This document shows, piece by piece, positions 7,355 to 17,042 of a stretch of DNA of 64,000 nucleotides. The notes beneath the pieces were generated by a model that was not told the origin of the DNA, ran no database searches, and saw only the letters and a list, made by a program, of their open reading frames with translations. The stretch is from an uncultured Pirellulales bacterium (GTDB lineage Bacteria; Planctomycetota; Planctomycetia; Pirellulales; Thermoguttaceae), in contig CALLPE010000029.1 in the NCBI GenBank assembly GCA_938015445.1, positions 96,084-160,083 of the forward strand, given 5' to 3'. Every line of letters begins with the position of its first letter. Position 1 is the first letter of the stretch. Both the position numbers and the translations under genes were made by a program.

Positions 7355-8917
7355 CTATATGCGCGGCAGCGGCGTTTCGGGTCTTCCTGCGGGGGCCGGT
7401 TCGCCTGGGCCGGGTTTGGCTTCGGGAATGTCCGGCTCTTCGTGGCAAACGGCCGCATCCAGCGCGGCCTCTTGAGGCTGCGGAAACTCGAAAGGAACCG
7501 GCTCGAACTGCGCGTGTTCCAGTATCTTGTCTACCACCTTCCGCTCGATTATCTGGTTGCGGAGCACATCCATCGATTCGGACTTCTCCAGCCGGGCACG
7601 GACTCGCCGCGGAGGTTCTCCCAGACGAGCGGCAATACGGCGGATTTCCTCCTCGTAGTCATCCGGGTCGGCTTCGATCTTCTCTTCCTCAGCGATCCGC
7701 TCCAGAATGAAGTGCTCTTTTAGCGCCCTAGCCGTGCTCCATTCGATATTCCGCCGTAAAAAGTTCACCCGCGCCTTTATCTCCTCGTCGGAAAAACCGG
7801 CCGATTGCATGTCCAGCACCGCTCGCTCCAATTCCCGACGGCTTTGCCGTGCCAGCAGTCGCGGGGGCAGTTCCCAATCGGCCGACGCCGTCAGCAGCTC
7901 GGTGATCTGCTCGCGGGCTGCCTTGCGCTGTTCATACCGCACGCGCTCTTCCAAGCTCTCCTTGACCGCGTCGCGGAGGTCGGCTTCCAGCTCGAAACCG
8001 CCCAACTCCGAAAGCAGCTCCGGCGTAATCTCAGGAAGTTCCAGCTTCTTGACTTCCAAGACCTCTATCTCCACGTCGACCATTTGGCCGCGCAGCGACT
8101 CGTCTCCCGCTGAGCTGGCAATGGTGGCCTTGGCGCTGCGGGTCTCTCCGGCCCGCACTCCCAGCAATAGCGACTTCAGACCGACAATCTCCGCATCGTG
8201 AAAAGTAAGCCGGTCCCGAATCGGAAACGACTGATCCCGAAGCACGCGGATCGTCCGCTCGCCGTGTTTGAACGTCAAATTGGCAGTAACATAGTCCCCT
8301 TCTTGGGCCGGGCTGTCCACGGGAGCGAGAGTCCCTCGCTCGGCCAGCAGACGCTTCAACGCCTGTTCCACATCCTCTCGAAGGACCTCGCGCTCGGGCC
8401 GGCGGATTTTCAAACCTTTCCAGTTGGGCAATTCGAACTCGGGACGTACCTCGACGTCGAACTCGAAGACGAACGGGCCTTCGTTGGGCAATTCCAGGGC
8501 ATCAACCTCCAGCTCCGGCTCGCCTATGGCCACCAGACGTTTCTCGCCTATGATTTGCTGCAAGGCGTCGGCCACCAGCGCGTATTTTACCTGAGTCGAC
8601 ACCTGCTTGCGGAACCGGTGCTCGATGAGCTTTCGTGGTGCTCGACCTGGGCGAAACCCCGGCACCTGCGCAGTACGGACCAGCTCGGAGTACTCCCTAT
8701 CCAAGTAGCGGTCGATGTCTTCGCGGGGAATGGTCACCGTAACGTGGCGCTCGCATGCGCCGCGGGCTTCGGCCCTAAGGTCCAATTGCAGCTTTTGCAC
8801 CTCCTGCTCTTGCTCGGTTTGCTCTTCCTGCAACTGGTCCAAGTCGGCCGAATCGACGAGTTGTTCGGGCGAGTCTTCCATCAAGTCGTCCGGGTTGGAA
8901 TTGTCTCTATCCGTCAT
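7355..8917 (-). CDS. tig: Trigger factor
   Basis: A 520-aa ribosome-associated chaperone and peptidyl-prolyl isomerase that binds nascent chains. After an acidic N-terminal extension of about 50 residues (rich in E, Q, D) comes the ribosome-binding domain with the signature VPGFRPGRAPRKLIE. A divergent FKBP-like domain (about 190-280, EGDYVTANLTF) and the long helical C-terminal domain follow. It is longer than the usual 430-450 residues because of the acidic N-terminus and a C-terminal tail. The ATG at 8917 is preferred over the in-frame TTG at 8950. It is the first gene of tig-clpP-clpP, a standard order. A tRNA-Gly lies 37 bp upstream on the same strand. Confidence 0.95.
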   Translation of the reverse strand: MTDRDNSNPDDLMEDSPEQLVDSADLDQLQEEQTEQEQEVQKLQLDLRAEARGACERHVTVTIPREDIDRYLDREYSELVRTAQVPGFRPGRAPRKLIEHRFRKQVSTQVKYALVADALQQIIGEKRLVAIGEPELEVDALELPNEGPFVFEFDVEVRPEFELPNWKGLKIRRPEREVLREDVEQALKRLLAERGTLAPVDSPAQEGDYVTANLTFKHGERTIRVLRDQSFPIRDRLTFHDAEIVGLKSLLLGVRAGETRSAKATIASSAGDESLRGQMVDVEIEVLEVKKLELPEITPELLSELGGFELEADLRDAVKESLEERVRYEQRKAAREQITELLTASADWELPPRLLARQSRRELERAVLDMQSAGFSDEEIKARVNFLRRNIEWSTARALKEHFILERIAEEEKIEADPDDYEEEIRRIAARLGEPPRRVRARLEKSESMDVLRNQIIERKVVDKILEHAQFEPVPFEFPQPQEAALDAAVCHEEPDIPEAKPGPGEPAPAGRPETPLPRI

Positions 8918-8954
8918 TGTGTTCGCCGCCCTGGGTGATCCCAAAAACAACCAG

Positions 8955-9027
8955 AGCGGGTGATGGGACTCGAACCCACGACAACCACGTTGGCAACGTG
9001 GTGCTCTACCAACTGAGCTACACCCGC
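8955..9027 (-). tRNA. tRNA-Gly (anticodon GCC)
   Basis: Read on the minus strand it gives a full cloverleaf. The acceptor stem is GCGGGTG/CACCCGC with discriminator T, the D-arm is AGCTCAGTTGGTAGAGC, and the anticodon stem CCACG/CGTGG encloses TTGCCAA (anticodon GCC). The T-arm is GTGGGTTCGAGTCCCAT-like. The CCA end is not encoded. Confidence 0.97.
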
Positions 9028-9742
9028 CTGAGTAAACACAGTGCCGTTGGCGTCGAGCGTCGGCACGCGGTCGGCCGACCTTCGCACGCTGCGGTTATAA
9101 GTTAGGCAATTATAGGTTTCAGTTTACCCCTTTCAAGACCACTTGGCTTTAGCTACCTGCCACGCCTAGCTTTTTAATTCTTCCCAGTTTGTGCAAACAG
9201 CCTTTAACCGCCGGTGCCAAAAACCCTCTACGCCCGCTGCATACCGGGAAAGGTCGAGCCGCAGTCAAATAGCACCAGCAGCAGTGCCCCGGATTACCTC
9301 TATGATCCAACCTATTAGCTTATCCAATTATCCGCGGCGCGCGAAGATACCCCACACCGCGATAATACTCCGGGAGGGAGTCCGCCGGGCTTTGTGCTGG
9401 ACTAGTGTCGGGGTGCCGGCCACCGACCGTGCTCAAGCTCGGGCGCAGCCGGCCGCTTAGAGCCGCGTTTAATCCGCTGCGTATAGCAGGCAGCATTTTA
9501 GCAGCTCAGTATAGCAGCGTTCCGACAATTAGAGTTTTACAAAACATGGCGCGTGTGCCAAGCGCTGGCGGCTGGAGAAAGTGGCATTTCAAGCAATAAA
9601 AGGCCGCTGCCCAACGCCCCGGCCGCTTCGGGCCACTGACAGGCACGACCGGCAGCCGCTGCTACCCTCTCCGCCTTCTTATACCGCGCCCTTATAGCGC
9701 GACCCTCTTGTTGTCCTCCGTCGCCGGCCTTATCTCGGGCGG
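9028..9742. other. Intergenic region without recognisable gene
   Basis: About 700 bp. The open frames present have no ribosome binding site or family resemblance. The segment near 9370-9390 superficially recalls an RNase P core but lacks the conserved elements. I see nothing supportable in it. Confidence 0.5.
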
Positions 9743-9754
9743 TCATGGGTTTTT

Positions 9755-9885
9755 GTCCGGCAGCGTGGAACCCGTGTTCGGCAGGGTAGGCGTTCTGTCC
9801 GGCAGTAGAGGCTTTTTGTCCGGTGTCAGGGAGTTTTGTTCGGCGGCGCGGGCTTTTTGTCCGGTTGTGCGGGCTTCTTATCCGA
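9755..9885. repeat. 21-bp minisatellite spanning the stop codon of a TPR gene
   Basis: The core TTTTTGTCCGG recurs at 9755, 9776, 9797, 9818, 9838, 9859 and 9880 (position of GTCCGG or a variant). All steps are 21 bp except one of 20 bp (9818 to 9838). The missing base coincides with the TGA (9826-9828) that ends the TPR protein at 9826-11364. The array encodes DKKPAPP-type heptads inside the gene and continues about 70 bp past its stop. Confidence 0.9.
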
Positions 9886-11364
9886 CGGCGTTTGTTGAGC
9901 CGGCCGGATGACCATCGGATCGCTGCTGCGGTACTTCAACATCAGATTGATCAGTTTGATCCGCTCGGGATGCTCAGGCTCGATGTCCAGCACCATTCGC
10001 CAGTGTGCTATAGCTTCGGCATACTTCTGCGCTTCTTCGTAGGCGTAACCGAGTTTTAGGTGCAAAGAGGCGGTTTGCGGGCTTTCGGCTACCGCTTTGA
10101 CCAAGTACTCGATGTATTTCTCTAGATTGCCGGCCTGATTGTACTGGTCGGCCACGGCCTGATAGGCCTCAACGCGGATGGCCTTGTACGCCTCCGGGTT
10201 GAGCTTGATGGCCTGCTCCAGCAGCTCGAGATACCGATCGTACTGCCCGCTGCCAAACGCCGCCTGTGCGAAGTAGTAGTAGAACAGGGCCTTGTCCTGC
10301 TCTACTTTCGGCTCGATCTGCGCGAACATATCGTAGGCCTGGGCATAACGATGGGCGTTCAAGTAGATAGTCGCCAGCAGCACGCGGATGTCGGGCCGGT
10401 CTTCGATCCCATCGGCCAACGCCTTGGCCACTTGATACACGGCTGAAGTCTCCGGGGCGCAGCGGAAAGCGTCTTTCTGTCCCGGTGCTGGCTCGATCAG
10501 GTACCACAGGCCGTCGAGCATCCCTGGCTTGCCCGAAGGCACAATGCGCACCGCAATCTGCCCGAAGTAGTTTCGCAGATTGAAGTACGCCGAGCCTAAC
10601 TTGTAGCGGAGCACAGGGCTGTCTAGGCCCAGCCGCAAGGCCGTCTGATAAGACTCGGCAGCGAGGGCGAAGAAGTTTTCGGCCAAATAGATATTGCCAA
10701 GCTGGTAATGGTCTGAAGCGCTTTGGCTATTCAGTTTGATGGCTTCTTCGTAATACTTGCGCGCCTTCTCGGTTTGGCCCAGATTGTTATGGGCCTCGGC
10801 CAGCATGTGATAACTGGGATAATCGTGGCGGTACTTCAGCAGCGGTTCCAGGATGCGGACCACGTCGTTCCAGCGCTTGGCATTCGAGTATAACTCTGCC
10901 AGAGTCTGGCCGGCCTCCACGTGATCGGGGGCCGTTTTGAGGATTTCCTCCAAATGCACAGCCGCCTGATCGTCTCTGCCGGCGTAGCGATACGCCCGGG
11001 CAAGCGCCAGCCGATAGCTGCTCTTGGTCTTGTCCAGCGCCGCGGCCTTGGAAAGCAGGTCGATCGCTTCCTGGTGTTTGCCCTGAAATAGAGCCTCGCG
11101 GCCTTTGGTGTAAAGCTGCTCGGCTTCGTTTTGCGGACTGGCGGCCTGTGTGGGGTTTGATTTGGGCTTTTCGGCCTCTGCCGCTGTGGCCCCACCGCCG
11201 GCCGAGCTTTCGGCCGGGCCTGCGGGTGCTGGCGCTGCGGATGGTGCTGCTTTTTCCGAAGGTTGACCGCCTTCCGGCGCTGCCTCGACCGAAATGGCCA
11301 CCGCAGCACCGACGCCAAGTATCAACACCGCCAGCCAGTAATGCAGGTTTCTGTGCAGCCGCAT
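9826..11364 (-). CDS. Exported TPR-repeat protein
   Basis: 512 aa with an N-terminal signal/anchor (LHYWLAVLILGVGAAVAISVEA), an Ala/Pro-rich linker to about residue 80, and then eight or more tetratricopeptide repeats. Good examples are AEQLYTKGREALFQGKHQEA, ARKYYEEAIKLNSQSASDHY and the C-terminal LKLGYAYEEAQKYAEAIAHW. The TPR superhelix probably works as a protein-binding scaffold in the periplasm or on a membrane. The C-terminus is a Lys/Pro heptad tail (SDKKPAQPDKKPAPPNKTP) encoded by the 21-bp array. The stop appears to result from a 1-nt length change in one unit; with that base restored the frame would run on to about 9743. It lies downstream of the giant TPR gene on the same strand (122 bp apart) and is possibly co-expressed. 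Confidence 0.85.
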   Translation of the reverse strand: MRLHRNLHYWLAVLILGVGAAVAISVEAAPEGGQPSEKAAPSAAPAPAGPAESSAGGGATAAEAEKPKSNPTQAASPQNEAEQLYTKGREALFQGKHQEAIDLLSKAAALDKTKSSYRLALARAYRYAGRDDQAAVHLEEILKTAPDHVEAGQTLAELYSNAKRWNDVVRILEPLLKYRHDYPSYHMLAEAHNNLGQTEKARKYYEEAIKLNSQSASDHYQLGNIYLAENFFALAAESYQTALRLGLDSPVLRYKLGSAYFNLRNYFGQIAVRIVPSGKPGMLDGLWYLIEPAPGQKDAFRCAPETSAVYQVAKALADGIEDRPDIRVLLATIYLNAHRYAQAYDMFAQIEPKVEQDKALFYYYFAQAAFGSGQYDRYLELLEQAIKLNPEAYKAIRVEAYQAVADQYNQAGNLEKYIEYLVKAVAESPQTASLHLKLGYAYEEAQKYAEAIAHWRMVLDIEPEHPERIKLINLMLKYRSSDPMVIRPAQQTPSDKKPAQPDKKPAPPNKTP

Positions 11365-11486
11365 GACTTATCCTCCACGGTTGATTGTCTACGTATTCAC
11401 AAGTGCAGGCCCCTGCCGCAGTCGGAACCTCGCAAAGCGAAAGATGTGCCGGGCGGCAAACCTGCTCGCCTCAGAAACATCGAACC

Positions 11487-14400
11487 TCACAATCGGTAAG
11501 TCTTGATCCAGTTGATCTGTGCTTTTGCTTTGGCCACCAGGGGGCCGTCGGGGAAGTTGTTGATGTAGTTGTTGTAGGAATCCATGGCCGCCACCCATTG
11601 TCCCAGCCGCTCGTAGCATTCGGCAATGGCGAACTGCGCTGCGCCGGCGTTGGGGCTACGGCGGTAGTTGCGCAGGAAAGAGGTATAGGCTTCGATCGCC
11701 TCGGCATACTTGCCTTCGCGTTCGTAGTATTGGGCGATTTTCCACGAAGCATCCTCGGCCACAGCGGTACCGCTGAACTGGCGGACGATCTCCAGCCACG
11801 TTTGCAAGGCCGCCTTGGGGTCTTTCAGCCGCTGGTCGTAGATGTTGGCCATCTGGAGCAAAGCCACATCGGCCTTGTTGGAGCCGACAATCTTCGCCGT
11901 GGCCTGATAGGCCTCCACCGCCTTGCGCAGCGCGGCGTTGATCTTGTCTTGCCGGTCGGCCATCTGCGCAGCGCTGAGGGCTTCGACATCCTGTTCGGCT
12001 TTCTGAGCGAAGAGCATCACGTTGGCGTCGAAGAACTGTGCGCGGCCGAAAGCCTCGGCCGCCTCTTGCACTTCGGCTTCTTTGCCTTTCCCAGCCGCTT
12101 TCAAGCCGGCGATGCGTTCGCGCTGCGACGCCTCGATACTCCGTCGCTCCATTTGCAACGCCTGGTAAGCACCGCGTTGGGCTACCTCCTTGGCCTCTTC
12201 GCGCGTCTTTTCGCGCGTGGCCACCGCCAGCCGGTCCGCCTCGTCCTCGTAGCTCCTGCCGACCAGGAACATGGCGTCGCCGGCCAGCGGACTGGTGGGG
12301 TACTTGGCGGCCACTTCACGGAGAGCCTCGCGGGCCTTGTCGGTCTCGCCCAAGGCCAGATACGCCGTGCCTATCTCGTACAGCGCAGGAGCGGCCACGT
12401 AGCTTTCCGGCCAGTTGGAGACCACCTTGCGGAACTCGATGATCGCCTTGACAGGATTCGACAACTGGCTGCGCACGATAGCGCCAATCTGATACTGGGC
12501 GTCGAACGCCTTGCGCTGGCCTTTCTCGTCGACCAACGCCTGATAGCGCGCCAGGTCTTTGAGGATTTCGATGCGCCGGTTGGCTTCGGCCACGCGGCCG
12601 TCTTGCGGATAAGCCGCCACAAAGTCGCGGTAGGCGGCGGCCGCCTCGTCCCAGCGGCTCAGGTTGATGGTGCACTCGGCTATCGCCCATTTGGCCTCTT
12701 GCACCCACTGGCCCGTGGGATACTCGTTTATCACCCGCTGGTACGCGACAATGGCGTCGGTCCACGCCTCGTTGGCCTGGTGGATTTGTCCGATCATCGT
12801 CAGCGACTGACCGGCCTGCGGATGCCGCGGAAAGCCGTTGACGAACAACTCCAGCACGTACAGAGCTTCCACCCAACGCTTCTGCTGCTTTAGCTCGGTG
12901 CCGATTTGCAGAACGGCGGCCTGGGCGGCCTCGTCGCTTCCGCCTCGGTCGAAGTTTACCTCCAGGTAAGCCTCGGCGGCCTTCAGCGGCCTTTTCAGTC
13001 TGGTGTGGTAGGTCTGCGCGGTCGTCAGCGCCGCCTGCTGGGCCAGCGGATGCAACGGATCGTGATTGCGCAACTGGTTCCAAACGGCGATGGCCTCGTC
13101 GAAGAATCCGCGCCGCTCGATCTCCTCGGCTATCTCCCACAACATTTGTGGAATAGAGCCAAGCTTGGGATGATCCGGATACCGCAACGAAACCCCGTGC
13201 AGCTCGCGCGCTGCACGCACGTACTGCCCACGAGCGAGCGTGGGACTAACGGCCGCGATCGTCCGCGCCTCGGAAAGAAAGCTGGTGGCGTTGTCCCATT
13301 GGGCCTCCTGCTGGCAGCTCTTTTCCCTGGGGAAATCGGAGACAATCTTGACCAGTTCTTCCCGTGCAGCGGCAAAGCGCCGCGCCACTTCGGCCAGCAA
13401 TACTTGCCGCGGCACGTGACGCTCCAACGGACGTGCAGCCCAGGCCAGTCGATCCCGCGCGATCTCCAGCCGCAACTGAGGAAGCTGCGAATCAGCCGGA
13501 TTGTCCGACAGGAACTTGGCGGCCAGCGCTGCTGCCCGCTCCCATTGCGTCAAACCGCGCCAGTGATTGACCATCACCAGTATTTCGGCGCGAGCTTGCT
13601 CGGCGGTGGCGGTCGTCGGGTATTTCTGGCGGACCGCCTGGAAAATGTCGTACGCGGCGGCAATGGCCTTCTCTTGCCGGGCCAGCTCCTCTTCGGAAAC
13701 CACCATTGCCGGCAGGGCTTGCTGCGCTTGCTCCCCTTCTGCTTGTTGGGCCACAGGCTGGTTGTAGGCAACCTGTTCGCGCAGTTGCGCCACCAGGGTA
13801 GCGCGTTGCGACTCCTGGCGGCGGATCAGCGCCAGCAGCTCGGCGTCGCGCTTCGACTCGGCAGTTTCTGCACCCAGGCGAGATTCATGCGTGCTCATAG
13901 GTTTAGACGCAGGCGCTGGGGCACGAGGCGAAGGCTTCACGGGCGAGGGCTGTTCGGCCGGGCGGGATTGCGGCTTGTCGGCCCGCGCGTCAGCAACTCG
14001 GTTCGACAGGCTTCCGTCTGGACGCGCGCCGGCGGCACCCGAGCCGGGCAACGTTAAGGCGTCACCATGCATACTTAGCTTGTCGCCAAGCTCATCTTTT
14101 TCCATCCGATCCCAATCGTCCCAGCCTCCGGTCTCTGAACCCAAGAACATTCCCGCCAGCAGCGTCTCGCCGGACGGCTCGCCCTGCCCGTGCAACCCGG
14201 CGGCAGTAAGCGCAGTAAGTACTTCCCGTGCATGGTCTGGGATGGCTTGACCCATCTGGCACACGCCCCGGGCGAACTCCAACCGTTCCGGGCGCCGCAC
14301 GGGTAGTTTCGATTGGAGCAGCTCGGCGTAGATCCCTTCGGCCACGCCCCAGGCATCCGCCCGCGCGTACTCCAACGCCACGCCCAATATGCTGTTGATT

Positions 14401-17042
14401 GCACCGGCCGCCAGCGAACTGCCGGGATGCGACTCCGCAAAACTCTTGTAAGCAGCGATGGCCGCAGCGAACTCATCGCTCAGTTTGGCCGGCGGCGGCT
14501 CGCCGGGTTTGCGGTCGGCCAGCGCGCGGGACAGCAGCTTCCGCGCGTGCCGGTCCAAGGCTGCGGCGCGGCCGAAGGTCGCCCGCTCGACCGCCGACGT
14601 GCTGCCCGGCGGCGCTTGCGCCAACGTCGGCACCCCAGCCGCAAACTTGGCAAACTCGCCATAAATCTCGGCCGCAACGGAGAAGGCCCCCTGCTGCTCG
14701 AACAGCCGGGCGATGCCGAAGACACGTTCGGCGGCCTGCGCCGCCAGCGGGCTTTCCGGCAGCTCGGCAATCAGTTTCGTCCATCCGGCCAGCACCGCCT
14801 TGAACTCCGGCGTGAGCGGCACCTCCTGCGCAGGCCGGTACTGTTTGAGCACCCGGGAAAGCTCGCGGCCAGCGCGCAACTGCTGGAAGTCCACCATCGC
14901 GAAAGCCGCATACTGGTCGGCCAGCGGCACCGCCTTCTCGGCTTTAACGCGCAGCGCCGCTTCCGCCACGTCGTCATACTCCAGCGCACGGTAGTGGTCG
15001 GCTATTGCCGAAACTATCCGCCTGATGTACGCCAACCGCGGCGAACCGTGCTCCACACCGGCGTGAAGTTCGTACAGACGCACCAGGGCCTTTTGCAACC
15101 GGCTGTCCAATTGGCGCGGGACGCTCAGCCCTGCGGCCACCAGCCGTTGATGTTCCCGGGCGACCTGTGCCAGTTGCAGCTCGATCAGGGTCAACTCGGC
15201 GGAAACCGGCCTGTCGAATGGCAAATTGCCGGCCAAGGCGGTGTACATCGCCTCGACCACCGCCATTTGGTCGTGCTCCAGCCACGGTTTGACATGCTGC
15301 TGCAACGCTTTGGCAGCCGTGGCGGAGTATTGAACGTCGTAGGCTATCATTTTGGCCCAGGTGCCGAGCAGCTCTTTCTGCAACTCGGAAAGCTTGGCGT
15401 TTTCCTGCGGTGTGCCTTTCTTGATGTTCTCGGCGAACTGATGTCGTGCTGCGGCATCCAACAAGCTCGCATGGCGCTCGGCGTCCAGAGGCCAGTTGGG
15501 GCTATCCGGCGGCACGGCTCCCAGCAGCCGGCGACTCTGCTCCAAAACCAGCCGATACACGGCCGCAGCGTCTCTACCGCCGGATGTGCCCGCAGCGGCC
15601 CAATCGGAGAGAATCTTGCCAGCGATTTCCAACGCTTGACGGGCGGCCGGCTCCAACCCGGCGCGGACGACCGGCAGGGCGATTTCCAGCGCCCAGCCCT
15701 CCGGGCCGCGAAGCGTCGCCAGCGGCTCGGCCCAGGGCATTCCGGCGGCTGCCTGTTGTGCCTGTGCGGCCAGCGCGGCTTGTTCGGCCCACATCGGCTC
15801 GGTCGGGTATTCCGTGCGGATCGTCTGCAACACAGCCACCGCTTCTGCCAGCGCACTGGGCAGCGCCGCGTCTTTGACCGTTACAGGCAGTTTTCCCACC
15901 CGAGCTTGATCGGCCAACCACTTTTCGCCTGCGCGACGTTTACAATCGGCCAGGGCTTTCAGCGCCAGCAGTCGTGCCGGTCGCGGCAACGGTGCGGCAA
16001 GCAGCGCTTCAATGCCTTTGGCAGCCGCCGGATAAACTGCGTTGTCGAGGTACTGGGTTGCAAGGTGCTTGGTCAGTTGCTCGACCATTGTACGGACTTC
16101 TTCCTCGCGCAGGCCAATCTTGATCGCCTCGACCGCCGTTGATAGCGCAATCTGGTCGGCTGGCGACAACGCCGCGCCGGCGGCCGGCTTGCCCGATTGA
16201 CGGCTCAACAGAATCGCCGCCGCAATCAACTGCCTGCGGGCCTGCTGGGCAAGTCGGTGCGTGCCGTTGGCGGCCACCCATTTGGCCGCTGCTTCCACGC
16301 GTGTTGCAGTAGCACAGTCGGACAGCTCGCGGTTCAGCACGTACCACTGTGCGGCGACCGCTTGGGGGGTGTTGGGATGGTCAGCCGCCAGCTTTCGCAG
16401 AATGGCAAGCCCTTCAGGCACAGCGTCGCCACCGCTGCGGAGCTTGATCTGGCCCAGCAGGAGCGCAGTCTGCAACGGGTCGGCGTCTTTGGCATGCAGT
16501 GTGAGCACCTGTTGAACGAGTTTGTGGGCCTCGGCCAGTTCGTCCAGCGTCACAAGTGCTTCGGCCTGGATGGTAAGCACCTTTGCGCGCTGCGCCGAAC
16601 TGAGCGACTTGTCGGCCAGCAGCAGCTTGCACTCGGCGTCGGCCTGGGACGCCAAGCCCTCGGTCGCCAGCAACTCGGCCAGTTTGATGCGCGCGTCCAC
16701 ATCGAAGCGCCGCGACTGAATCGCTTCCAGCATTTTGGCAGCGAATGGTTCTTCTGGGGCCAGACTTAGCGTTTGCTTCCAGGCGGCAATGGCCTCGTCC
16801 AACTCGCCGAGCTGATAATGCGCTTTGCCCAGGAGCAAGAAGACCTCCGGGTTCTTCGGGTCGGTGGCTGCCGCTTGCTCGCACAGTTGGCGAGCCTTGG
16901 CGAAATCGCCGGCCGCGTAGGCGGTCTTGGCCTGCTGGTAGACGGCCTGGGCATCGGCCTGAGCCAGAGCGTCGCCTGCCAGCCACGAGGTCACTACAAG
17001 CAAAAAAACCGCACAACCCAGCCAGGATGTGCCTGTGCGCAT
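11487..17042 (-). CDS. Giant exported TPR-repeat protein (1851 aa)
   Basis: The largest gene of the window. The ATG at 17042 is chosen because AAGGAG lies about 7-8 nt upstream and translation begins with a signal peptide (MRTGTSWLGCAVFLLVVTSW ... ALAQ). An in-frame ATG 27 nt upstream has no such site. Tetratricopeptide repeats occur at the N-terminus (ARQLCEQAAATDPKNPEVFL) and densely in the last 650 residues (AVWNQLRNHDPLHPLAQQAA, AIVAYQRVINEYPTGQWVQE, IEAYTSFLRNYRRSPNAGAA). The middle is helical and less regular, with a Pro/Ser-rich low-complexity segment near residues 1000-1080. The C-terminal repeats resemble the YbgF/BamD kind, which often act in envelope assembly, but no TonB/Tol/ExbB genes are adjacent. 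Probably a periplasmic scaffold; the partner is unknown. Confidence 0.85.
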   Translation of the reverse strand: MRTGTSWLGCAVFLLVVTSWLAGDALAQADAQAVYQQAKTAYAAGDFAKARQLCEQAAATDPKNPEVFLLLGKAHYQLGELDEAIAAWKQTLSLAPEEPFAAKMLEAIQSRRFDVDARIKLAELLATEGLASQADAECKLLLADKSLSSAQRAKVLTIQAEALVTLDELAEAHKLVQQVLTLHAKDADPLQTALLLGQIKLRSGGDAVPEGLAILRKLAADHPNTPQAVAAQWYVLNRELSDCATATRVEAAAKWVAANGTHRLAQQARRQLIAAAILLSRQSGKPAAGAALSPADQIALSTAVEAIKIGLREEEVRTMVEQLTKHLATQYLDNAVYPAAAKGIEALLAAPLPRPARLLALKALADCKRRAGEKWLADQARVGKLPVTVKDAALPSALAEAVAVLQTIRTEYPTEPMWAEQAALAAQAQQAAAGMPWAEPLATLRGPEGWALEIALPVVRAGLEPAARQALEIAGKILSDWAAAGTSGGRDAAAVYRLVLEQSRRLLGAVPPDSPNWPLDAERHASLLDAAARHQFAENIKKGTPQENAKLSELQKELLGTWAKMIAYDVQYSATAAKALQQHVKPWLEHDQMAVVEAMYTALAGNLPFDRPVSAELTLIELQLAQVAREHQRLVAAGLSVPRQLDSRLQKALVRLYELHAGVEHGSPRLAYIRRIVSAIADHYRALEYDDVAEAALRVKAEKAVPLADQYAAFAMVDFQQLRAGRELSRVLKQYRPAQEVPLTPEFKAVLAGWTKLIAELPESPLAAQAAERVFGIARLFEQQGAFSVAAEIYGEFAKFAAGVPTLAQAPPGSTSAVERATFGRAAALDRHARKLLSRALADRKPGEPPPAKLSDEFAAAIAAYKSFAESHPGSSLAAGAINSILGVALEYARADAWGVAEGIYAELLQSKLPVRRPERLEFARGVCQMGQAIPDHAREVLTALTAAGLHGQGEPSGETLLAGMFLGSETGGWDDWDRMEKDELGDKLSMHGDALTLPGSGAAGARPDGSLSNRVADARADKPQSRPAEQPSPVKPSPRAPAPASKPMSTHESRLGAETAESKRDAELLALIRRQESQRATLVAQLREQVAYNQPVAQQAEGEQAQQALPAMVVSEEELARQEKAIAAAYDIFQAVRQKYPTTATAEQARAEILVMVNHWRGLTQWERAAALAAKFLSDNPADSQLPQLRLEIARDRLAWAARPLERHVPRQVLLAEVARRFAAAREELVKIVSDFPREKSCQQEAQWDNATSFLSEARTIAAVSPTLARGQYVRAARELHGVSLRYPDHPKLGSIPQMLWEIAEEIERRGFFDEAIAVWNQLRNHDPLHPLAQQAALTTAQTYHTRLKRPLKAAEAYLEVNFDRGGSDEAAQAAVLQIGTELKQQKRWVEALYVLELFVNGFPRHPQAGQSLTMIGQIHQANEAWTDAIVAYQRVINEYPTGQWVQEAKWAIAECTINLSRWDEAAAAYRDFVAAYPQDGRVAEANRRIEILKDLARYQALVDEKGQRKAFDAQYQIGAIVRSQLSNPVKAIIEFRKVVSNWPESYVAAPALYEIGTAYLALGETDKAREALREVAAKYPTSPLAGDAMFLVGRSYEDEADRLAVATREKTREEAKEVAQRGAYQALQMERRSIEASQRERIAGLKAAGKGKEAEVQEAAEAFGRAQFFDANVMLFAQKAEQDVEALSAAQMADRQDKINAALRKAVEAYQATAKIVGSNKADVALLQMANIYDQRLKDPKAALQTWLEIVRQFSGTAVAEDASWKIAQYYEREGKYAEAIEAYTSFLRNYRRSPNAGAAQFAIAECYERLGQWVAAMDSYNNYINNFPDGPLVAKAKAQINWIKTYRL

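Noticed and set aside
9360..9395. RNase P RNA-like segment (GAGGGAGTCCGCCGGGC)
   Set aside because: Only one short stretch resembles the conserved core. The matching 3' elements are absent.
14313..16142. Long open frame antisense to the giant TPR gene (609 codons), and a similar one at 21133-23421
   Set aside because: They are mirror frames of high-G+C, TPR- or domain-bearing genes. They show no family features and no ribosome binding sites.
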